Source: Dicaeum eximium
Lineage: Eukaryota; Chordata; Aves; Passeriformes; Dicaeidae
Assembly (NCBI GenBank): GCA_013396995.1
Contig: VWZP01002584.1
Span: forward strand, 1,000,990-1,064,989
Reading direction: 5' to 3'
DNA: 64,000 nt
Shown here: positions 56,001 to 64,000 of the stretch, one piece after another
Layout of the letters: every line of letters begins with the position of its first letter
How positions within the stretch are numbered: the stretch's first letter is position 1
Position numbers and translations under genes: made by a program
Notes under the pieces: generated by a model
Told to the model about the DNA's origin: nothing
The model's input: the letters and a program-made list of their open reading frames with translations, nothing else
Databases searched by the model: none

Positions 56001-59000
56001 CTGCTAATTCAATATGCAAGATGAAGAAAGTAAAATATCAACTTTAAGATTTTAAATCCAGAGCTCAGCACCGGCTTGTCACATTTACTGATCTTTAATC
56101 TACAGTCAGGGGTGTTCATATTATTTTAATCATTCACAATATTAGTATTAGACTTAAGGTAATGCAATACCATATTGAGCAAATAGTTCCCAGAAGAAAA
56201 GGGCAGCTTGAATAATTTTGCATATCTGACTATTCATTTCTTCAAAGAAAGAATATGCATTTCAAGACTGCAGTAGTCCAGAAAACATGCTTGTTTTCTG
56301 ATTAAGAATATTTATACCATTTCAATAATAATGTATCCAACTACCCATTTTGGTCTAAAGTGAATTTATAGTAAGTTGTACTAAAATTAAATGCTATAAT
56401 AATTTAATTTACAGTTATTTACTTAAATATAAATAAATAAATACAAATATTTAACATAGTACAAAAAGCTCTACACTGCTCTAGAGGTGTAAAGTCTGGT
56501 GGCAGAAAACAAGACTTAAACAGGAATACTTTGTGGAATTTACCTCTACCACCAGTGAGCAAACCCATAGAGGTTCTCTCCTGTTGTTTAGATATGAAAT
56601 CCAGTAATTTTTAATGGAATTTCTTTGAATGCTAAGAAGCAATCTTCAGCAACACATTTACTATTATGTGAAAGTACAGGTGTTAATACAAGCATTCTAT
56701 ACATGTTAGCCTTCTGAATGAGAAGATAAATACCCAAGATGCCTTTATTAAAAAATGGTTTTATGCACTAGCCATATAGAGTTTATATATATAAAAAAAT
56801 GCCTTAAGATAAAACAAAAATGTGTTTAAAATGAGGCAGGAGATGACACTGTGCTACTGCTTTTACCAAAATCCATGACCTGAACATTTACATCTGAAGG
56901 TGAAGCTCATGCCCAAACTGCACCATGAGGACCTCCACTCCTCCAATAGCACATCTGATCACTAAAACCTAGATGGAAAAGTGCTTAAGTTCTGTGTAGG
57001 TCTTTGGGTAGTGGTACTGAAAGAAACTATGAGTAAACTTGAGGACCTGAAATGCAGTTTTCACTAAGACGCAAAACTGCTTTATAAACATGTTAAAAAA
57101 ATAGATCTTTTATTTAAACCCACAAGTGCATTTTCTGCCTATTAACAGCAGATTCTCTTTTCTGATTTTCCAAGTTTCTACTTCCAGAAAACACAATTAA
57201 CATGACTTCCCACTAAAATACAAGGCAAAAGGTTTTCCATTCCCCTTCTCAGTACAGCTTGCCTCCTTCTGGTAAGGCCACCATAAGGTTATACCTTTAT
57301 TCCATAAACCATTCTGTCCTGAGCAGAGGTGAAATGACTTTCTGCTCATGGGTGTGAGCAGAGCACTCTGCACCTTCCCCTTGGCTGCAGTTGCTCAGAT
57401 GGCAAGCAGGCTCTAATTAAAAAGACTGGCCTGACGCCATTCACAAATCTCATTACTGTCAATTTATCAATTTTGTTTTAATCAGTCATACACAGACACA
57501 CATGAGTCTTAGTCAGAAATTTTCCTAAGCTTCAGAACAAGAGAGGCATGGAAAATACCTACAAGTCTGCGAATAGTTCTCAGTATTTGACAGTATTTAA
57601 CTTCATTGGTTGTTCATGTACTCCTTCACTTTCTCACAAAAAAAAAAGTTTCCTCACTTCCTTTTCAAAAGACAGGAAAAGAAATAGCATATATTTTCCC
57701 TAAGTCCCTATTCATTGTTTTATTTATGTGTAGGACATTTCCCCCAGTACTTACACCTCAAGTGGACCATCCCATATAAACCAACATCTCTCCCTGTGTG
57801 TTGTTGTTTTAACACCAATTATAGTATATATTCCTGGTGAGAAAGGCCTACCCTCATGATGCTCCAGAACAATATTTTATCATTTTTGTGGCTAAATGCA
57901 CCATTTTTTCCTAAAGAACAGTGATCCAACAAAGAAATTCTGGCATCCAGAATTAAATTCACCCCCTTCTTATTTCAATAATGCTTACTATCACCTTCAG
58001 GGTAAGGTAACTCACAGTACTGGCTTACATTAATAATCAGGATATAAAAATATTTACCTCTCGAAAAACCAGAACTCAACACCAACAACAGAATAACACA
58101 ACTCTGCACACCTGACTGATAACTGAAGTCATTATTAGCTTCCCAGGTGTTTCACTTCTTCCCCTGCTGAGATTTTCCTTAGTACCAAGTCTCAGCTGTG
58201 ACAGTCCAACACAGTTGGCTGTATCTATGTCAGTAGTACAAAATATTTGTGCTCATAAAACATTTTCTTTCTTCACATAAGATGTCCTCCTACCCACAAC
58301 AATTTAGTGCTGATGCTTGGGCTCTCACATTAGGCCAAGAGACATCAGTGTATGATAGAAGATGTTTGTGTATTTTATACACATGTATATTTCGTTCTCC
58401 TAAAGAAGACAAACTAGCAAATTACCTCCCTTTTCAACTATCTCTAGCTTTCAAGTTACTTAAGAATATTATTTTGTTTTACTCTTACCTTTTAGTCAAG
58501 CTTCTCATCACTAACAGAAAAATACTCTTATTTCCCCTATTTGCACAATTTATTGGACTTAAAATACACCTTGGTTGCTACTTCAGTTACCTCACTATTT
58601 ACCTTACAATTTTATGAAGAGGCACTCAGGTGAAAAGCTAAGGAAGGTTATCACCACCAAACGAGATTATGTAACAGAGCACACAAATAAAATGTGTCTG
58701 GATCTCAGCATATAAAATTCTTAAGTGCCATTTCATCTGCTTGGAAAGAGCAAGGTCACTAAATAACCTACAAATATTAACAACTACCAACAACTAAATT
58801 ACTCATTCCAAACTATCCAAATACACAAATTCACAACAGTAACTCAAACACTGACAATGGGAATCTTCACCATGAAAGGCAAATTTTTGAAGAAGAATCT
58901 AAGCCAGCTACCAGGACACCAAGCCAAGTGACCGTTATCCACATAGCACATTTAACAGCAACAGAAACACCACACTGAGAATTGCAGCAAGTGACTGGTC

Positions 59001-62000
59001 TTGCTAGACCCAGCAAATTATTATTATATTCATTAGGGAAAGCTATCCCATAACGAGACATAATATTACAGTTGCTTAGGATTGCGAAATAAAACTCCTC
59101 CAGTTATTTAGGAAAATTATGTGCCACCAAAACCAATGTTGTTTGAAAGTGAGGGAACAGGTTCCCAGATATTTTAAGTACAACAGTAGATTTTTCTGTC
59201 TTGAATTTCTAAATGTTTTCTCTTTCCATCTTCTAATGAAACTAAATTGGTTTTGATTCTTTACAGAATGTCTTTGACCATCACTTCCAGGTGATGGAAT
59301 CCTTAACAGGATTTTATGTTAAGGCATTGTTTGGCAAAGGTATTTTATTAATAACATGACAACATTGCTACCTAAGTGTCACTAGTTTCTGATAATATTT
59401 GTAATGGCCCATCTATCTTTGTAAATGCAATCAAAACCTTTATCATATACACTCAGGAGTATTCTTCACATAAATTCAATTTTCCAATAAAATCTTATGG
59501 ACAGTACACATGATTCCCCCAAAATTCAGTACCCTGAACATTACAGATGATGCCTGCTAATGAAATTACTCTGTAATGTCACAAAAAAACATCTGACAAC
59601 CAACACTGACAGCAGTGAGGAAAAAGTGAGCTTGAGTGTTCTTCTGGTTTAAGCTAAGTTAATTGACAGGCAATAGGAAAAAAAGTGTCTCTAGCTGAAA
59701 GATAGCAAAATTCACACTTATGCAAATTGGAAAAAAAAAACAACCTTCCGCTCTCCACAGATACTATCAGTACTCATAAGGCTAAGTGGCTTTGAATCAA
59801 ACACCTGGATGCTTGGAGAACATTTCATCACAAGTAAGGAATTATCTATTTTAGAGCATGTGGTTATTTCTTTGCTAGTTTGAAGTCTTCAAACACAGTA
59901 CAAGTGGAGCCAGCTTCTTCAGCTCTAAGCAGCTGGTTCAATTTTTCTTAAATATCCACTAAAATTACTTAGAACAGCACACAATGCATTAGGGATAGAT
60001 GAAAAATGCACATTTTTAAAGTTTTCTTGGGTGATTTACTTGCTTTTACAGATTAGGCACTTAATACTTACTTAATCCTTTGAATTACTGTGTGATGTTT
60101 TTTTAATCTCTCCTAAATGATTACTATTAGACAGAGAATACACAAAAGGAGTAGAACCACTTCCAGAAATGCTCTAGCACTTCATGAGGGAGCTTTTAAG
60201 TACAAACTTCTGAGACAAACAAACAAAATATATCAAGGAAGTAGCTGATTTATTTACTCCAATAGGTAGGTTAGCCAGCTGGAAAGAATTTTGGGGACAC
60301 TCCATGTGCACCCTTAAACCATTAACCATCAGAAGATAACTCTCCCATGAAGGAATACAAGAGACAATTTTGCCCTCCACTGGCTAGAACTATCACTGAA
60401 CAACACGCCTGCCTCGCTGTGTCAGCACTGCCTGTTCCACACAGCATGGAAAAACCTCTGGAGCAAATGCACCAATCCCATTGCAAGTGCAGTAATTAGT
60501 AAGGGATAACAGGGACAGGAAAGGGGGAAAGGGTGGGTGTTGAGCAGATGGGAATCAGCAATGCCATGAAATAACTCGTCAAAATATAAAGATTTCCGCG
60601 GAGGGAAACAGAAAAATCACACAGTGACATATTCAGCCTTGAGAATTGCTAGAGCAGTGAACACCCATGTGGAAAACCAGAACCTTGACACTCGGTCCCA
60701 GCAAAAATGTTCTGCATGTTGCCCTTCAGATAAGTGAAAGCTTTTCTTTCCAAACATACTCATTTGGTGCTGCTGCTTCTGGGGGAGTGGAGAGATAAAA
60801 AATCCATGGATTCTAAAGCAAAGTCTGCCTCAGAATGAAAGAAAGAGGGCAGAAAGCAGGTAAATACTCAAGAAAACAAAGATACCAGAGAAGCATCCCT
60901 TAAAGCAATTCTTATTCTGTATGCAAAGAAGCATTGAAATTACACTGGGAGAATAAGGGAGGAAAGCTCCTATATTCCAATTTTCAACACTATTCAAATT
61001 TAAATTTATTCAACATTTATTAACCACAGGCTTACATGAAAGAAGGTACTTCACAGGATTCCAGAGACAACACCAAGGTAAAAATTAGGGGTTTGAAATT
61101 CTAAGTGGTTTACCAATTACTGTTTTAACAAACATTAACCCACTTACTTTTCTAATATTAAATTTTTTTTCTCTTTCCCATCCCCCAATGATTTCCCACC
61201 TCTCAGCAGAAGTTTCTAACATCCCATTTAGAGTGTGGCCACACAATCCATTGATTCAGTAGTGAGTGTAAGTGAGGGAAGTGAGAACCTTCAGTGGAAG
61301 AGGGAGGAAAGGATCAATCAACTTGTAAGATCAGCTGTCAGCAGAACTCAAAGGATTTCAGTGTGGAAACTGCTGTAGATGCCTCATGTCCTTCCATCTG
61401 CCCTCAAACTTCATCCTGCCAAAGGTTTCTGGCATCTCCATTGTTCCAAACACAACACTAAGTATTTGACCACACTCTAGTTGAGAGGAAAAAGAAATTC
61501 CTCCTAGTGAAGGAGTTGAAACAGCATTATTATCTGGTGCTTGTCTCTTATCTTTGTTACTGAGTTTGCTTACATGACAAAATTAAAAGCCTTCATAAAA
61601 AATCATGGCTTTTTTTCCTTTTTTTTCCTCTCNACTTTATTGAGCATTTATATGATTAACAGGTGAGAGGATTAAAAAATAAATAAAATTGTTTCTTAAC
61701 TTGGGAGTTTAAAACATCCCAATACATGATCAAGTTACAGAGTACACTATCTACGAAGTCAACTTTTGTTCATAGGTGGGAATGATTGCCATGAAAGATT
61801 CAGAAAGAGCAAATGGGTGTAAAGGCTCTTCTCCATTCCATTTGTTTCTTCTATCACATGAAAAAGGTAATACAGAGAAAAATCAAATTAAAGATGGCAT
61901 GACTGACATGGTCAAAAGTGAACAAGGTGAAAGCTACTCAGGGATGCAAAGTTTGCCATATCCAAAACCACAAGGAGCAAACTAATACCTAAGAGCAAAA

Positions 62001-63016
62001 ATTTAGTAGTTAAATTTATGATATAATCTAGAAACAGACATAAGTTACTACATTTAGTGACATCATTAAGACTTAAAGCTTCAGGCAGTGTACTTAAGTC
62101 TTTCAAAAACTTCATTCATTCATTCCCTGACCAGATGTCTCATGATACCATAACTTTAATGACTCAAAGGGGTCCTCTACAAACTTATAAGAATCAGTTA
62201 AGGCAGAAAAGTTAGCACCAAACCAACCTTCACTATGGCACAAGCATTTACTGCGTTCACTTAGCGTGTGACAAAAGGCGTTCCGAAGAACGAGAAGCAA
62301 TGCTGCAGGGATACAAACCCGTATTCCTGAGGGAGACAGGGTCCCTATGCAGAGGCAAACCCGAAAACCTCCTGAGCCCTGGCGGAGCCGCAGCCGCTCC
62401 GAGCGGGGCGCACAGAGCCAAACCTGCCCTCCACGATGCCCTCTTAGTGCCGCCCCATCTGATAAGCCACAGGCACGATAAGATGCCCCAACACGCATAA
62501 ACCCCGTGCAAACTGTGCCCAATGAGTATTAACCCCCCTATCTCCTCGGCCATCCCCCCCACTCCCACGTAGCACGCCGACGCTTCACTTCACACACGTG
62601 CGCAAACTTTACTCGCCGAGGTGAAGCAAAACCCAACCCCAAGCCCTCCCTTCCCCCCTCACCGCCATGGTCCCCCCCAGGCCGGGGCTGGGAGGGGGTG
62701 ATGCTCCAGGGACCGCCGGGCCGAGGGCGCGCGGTACCCGCGGGCAGCCGCACCGAGCGGCGGGCACAGCCACCTCCCGCGGGACAACGGGGTCCCAGCC
62801 CGCCGCCGGAGCTCAACACCAGCCGTGGTTACATCAATCGACCCTCGGGAGCCGCCGGCGGTGCGAGCCCTGGCACCAGGGCAGGACCCGGCCCCGGGCA
62901 TCCCCCGTGCAGCCCCCACGGCCTGCGGCAGCTCCCGGGGCAAACGCGGTGCGGGCGCCCGCAGGGTGGAAGCCGAGCTTCGTTTCCCAGCAAAGGGGGA
63001 GGCCGGGAGGCGCGGA

Positions 63017-63044
63017 GGGGCCAAACTGGGGGAGCGAGGGGGGG
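63017..63044 (+). other. Predicted G-quadruplex in early intron 1
   Basis: G-runs at 63017-63020, 63028-63032 and 63038-63044 (the last long enough to split into two) satisfy the G3+ with loops of 1-7 pattern. It is about 70-95 bases downstream of the first-exon donor, on the strand that serves as template for ROBO1. Confidence 0.4.
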
Positions 63045-63112
63045 AAGGAGGAGAGCGGCTGCGGGAGCGCTGCCACCGCCGCGTATCTGACCCGCCTGCG
63101 TGAGGTGGTTAC

Positions 63113-63167
63113 CTGAGGTGACACATATGAATCCAAAGAGGTAAAAGTGAGCAAACTCCGCGATCAT
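63113..63167 (-). CDS. ROBO1: ROBO1 first coding exon, short (DUTT1-type) isoform: signal peptide
   Basis: This exon encodes the start of the axon-guidance receptor Roundabout-1, a single-pass membrane receptor for Slit ligands. The minus-strand ATG is at 63167-63165 and opens 18 codons beginning MIAEFAHFYLFG and ending CVTS, plus the first base of Gly19. The hydrophobic stretch around residues 6-16 is a typical signal-peptide core. It closely resembles the start I remember for the short human isoform (MIAEPAHFYLFG), with a Phe for Pro at residue 5 and changes near the cleavage site. It does not resemble ROBO2. The exon ends G|GTAACC (donor at 63112-63107), a moderate donor. The split codon G|GT joins in phase with the exon at 20943. 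The start context has A at -3 and A at +4. A short upstream ORF overlaps the start codon. The long ROBO1 isoform uses other 5' exons, which are not seen here. Confidence 0.93.
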
Positions 63168-63199
63168 TGTCCTCGGGTGGCGCCTGCAAGCAGTCTCAT
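63164..63199 (-). CDS. Candidate upstream ORF overlapping the ROBO1 start codon
   Basis: On the gene strand an ATG at 63199-63197 opens 11 codons (MRLLAGATRGQ). It terminates at a TGA (63166-63164) that overlaps the ROBO1 ATG (63167-63165) in the arrangement ATGA. It is in a different frame from ROBO1. If the leader includes it, it could lower initiation at the main ATG or feed it by reinitiation. Translation is not shown by the sequence; the peptide itself has no recognisable function. Confidence 0.4.
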   Translation of the reverse strand: MRLLAGATRGQ

Positions 63200-63715
63200 G
63201 CCAGAAGAGCGGAGGGAGAAACGAAGAGCCCCCAGTTGTAATTCCACAGAAGCTTAAGGCAAGCGAGGTTCTCTAATCCCGCCGGGCTCCCGGGGCGAGC
63301 CCCCTCCGGGCACGGCGCTGTCAGGTCCGCGGGGCTCCAGCCGCACGCCAACTCCGGCCGGCCTCCCCTCTCCCGGCCCGGGCTTTCCTCAGCGGCGCCT
63401 TGACACTTCCCAGGACTATCCAAAGCGATAGGAGAAAACAAAAGATCCTCGAGTTCCCGCAGCCGAGGTCCGCCGCCTCCCGAGCACAAGTTGCTGCCCC
63501 GGCCCCAGACTCCGCTCTGGGCGCCCGGGACGAGGCGGTAACGGAGCGCAGCCGGGACGGGCACGGAGCGGCCACGGCCGCCCTGCGGGAAGGCGAGGGG
63601 CGGGCAGGAGCTCCGCGAAGTGTCCCCGCGAGTCACTGCGCGCCCGGCGAGCGGCGGGCAGAGCGCGGCGGCGGAGCGGCGGCAGCGCCCGCTCCCATGG
63701 CGGGGGAAGGAGGCG
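63168..63715 (-). other. ROBO1: Probable ROBO1 5' leader (untranslated region), upstream limit unknown
   Basis: This GC-rich sequence lies directly upstream of the ROBO1 start codon and inside the CpG island. No TATA box or unique transcription start can be placed, so the extent is an inference and the far end runs into an assembly gap. It contains at least two ATG-initiated upstream ORFs on the gene strand, at 63164-63199 and 63633-63698. I cannot exclude an intron within the leader. Confidence 0.5.
63633..63698 (-). CDS. Candidate 21-codon upstream ORF in the leader
   Basis: A minus-strand ATG in the strong context GCCATGG (63698-63696) opens 21 codons rich in Ala, Pro and Arg and ends at a TGA at 63635-63633. 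It lies about 465 bases upstream of the ROBO1 ATG, next to the assembly gap. Whether it is transcribed depends on where the start site is. GC-rich sequence makes such frames common by chance. Confidence 0.2.
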   Translation of the reverse strand: MGAGAAAAPPPRSARRSPGAQ

Positions 63716-63949
63716 NNNNNNNNNNNNNNNNNNNNNNNNNNNNNNNNNNNNNNNNNNNNNNNNNNNNNNNNNNNNNNNNNNNNNNNNNNNNNNNNNNNNN
63801 NNNNNNNNNNNNNNNNNNNNNNNNNNNNNNNNNNNNNNNNNNNNNNNNNNNNNNNNNNNNNNNNNNNNNNNNNNNNNNNNNNNNNNNNNNNNNNNNNNNN
63901 NNNNNNNNNNNNNNNNNNNNNNNNNNNNNNNNNNNNNNNNNNNNNNNNN
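63716..63949. other. Assembly gap (234 N)
   Basis: An uninterrupted run of 234 N lies between two very GC-rich flanks inside the promoter CpG island. The length is not a round placeholder, so it may be a sized gap. Part of the promoter, the transcription start or the leader may be hidden here. Confidence 0.99.
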
Positions 63950-63959
63950 GCCCCGCCCC
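63950..63959 (-). promoter_or_regulatory. GC box (Sp1/KLF-type site)
   Basis: The plus strand reads GCCCCGCCCC, so the minus strand, the ROBO1 sense strand, carries GGGGCGGGGC. It is immediately beyond the assembly gap and about 785 bp upstream of the ROBO1 ATG, in a plausible proximal promoter position. Function is inferred from the motif only. Confidence 0.4.
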
Positions 63960-64000
63960 GCGCGGAGCCGGCGCCGCCTCCGCCTCCCGCCCCTTCCCCC

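Larger units (their letters stand above)
62350..64000. promoter_or_regulatory. CpG-island promoter region of ROBO1 short isoform
   Basis: From about 62350 the base composition changes from AT-rich to strongly GC-rich with many CpG dinucleotides. It stays so to the window end, broken by the N run. The first ROBO1 coding exon sits inside the island, as expected for a constitutive or developmentally controlled CpG promoter. Sp1-type GC boxes are visible, for example GCCCCGCCCC at 63950-63959 and GAGGGGCGGG at 63595-63604. The island extends about 750 bp into intron 1. The exact transcription start is not determined by the sequence. Confidence 0.85.

Noticed and set aside
58249..58617. 122-codon hydrophobic plus-strand frame
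   Set aside because: Its Leu/Phe/Ile-rich composition follows from T-rich DNA, and no family signature is seen.
61633..61633. Single N inside a T-rich tract
   Set aside because: It is an ambiguous base call in a homopolymer-rich context, not a biological feature.
62667..63116. Overlapping frames of 80-150 codons on both strands in the CpG island
   Set aside because: Stop codons are rare in GC-rich DNA, so long frames arise by chance. They have low-complexity Pro/Arg/Gly/Ala composition, and the minus-strand ones simply read through the ROBO1 donor.
63196..63636. Minus-strand 146-codon frame in the leader
   Set aside because: It starts at a GTG, not an ATG, is out of frame with ROBO1, and has no recognisable domain.

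Overview
The window is vertebrate nuclear DNA, and the evidence points to a bird. It has two exons with high-quality vertebrate splice sites, a long AT-rich intron, a CpG-island promoter, several short CR1 (chicken-repeat-1 type) retrotransposon ends, and one solo retroviral LTR. Abundant CR1 ends with an otherwise low repeat load fit birds; a songbird is plausible, but that is inference. There are no bacterial-type genes. Almost all open reading frames of 60-150 codons here are chance intronic frames or antisense shadows.

The only protein-coding gene I can support is ROBO1, on the minus strand, represented by its 5' part. Region by region: (a) 63168-64000 is a GC- and CpG-rich promoter and 5' leader, interrupted by a 234-base assembly gap at 63716-63949. 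(b) 63113-63167 is the first coding exon of the short (DUTT1-type) isoform, starting MIAEFAHFYLFG, which encodes the signal peptide. (c) 20944-63112 is a 42,169-bp intron 1. (d) 20617-20943 is the second coding exon, encoding the first immunoglobulin domain (the Slit-binding domain). (e) 1-20616 is the beginning of intron 2; the exon for the second Ig domain is not in the window. The two exons join in the same phase (G|GT, Gly19), which confirms the gene model.

Intron 1 holds most of the recognisable mobile DNA: CR1 fragments at about 30272-30840, 34990-37055, 40607-40715, 45672-45796 and 49311-49422. The clearest single structure is a complete 675-bp solo LTR at 35701-36375, flanked by a 5-bp target duplication and inserted inside the older CR1 copy at 34990-37055. 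Intron 2 holds two more short CR1 ends (3208-3296 and 10923-11022). The rest is AT-rich, non-coding and mostly featureless, with A/C-rich or G/T-rich low-complexity patches.

I did not find a previously undescribed biological system. The points most worth a second look are a tiny upstream ORF whose stop overlaps the ROBO1 start codon as ATGA, the nested LTR-in-CR1 insertion, a perfect 13-bp-arm hairpin at 53017-53045, and a small CpG-rich pocket at about 27980-28035 deep inside the AT-rich intron.
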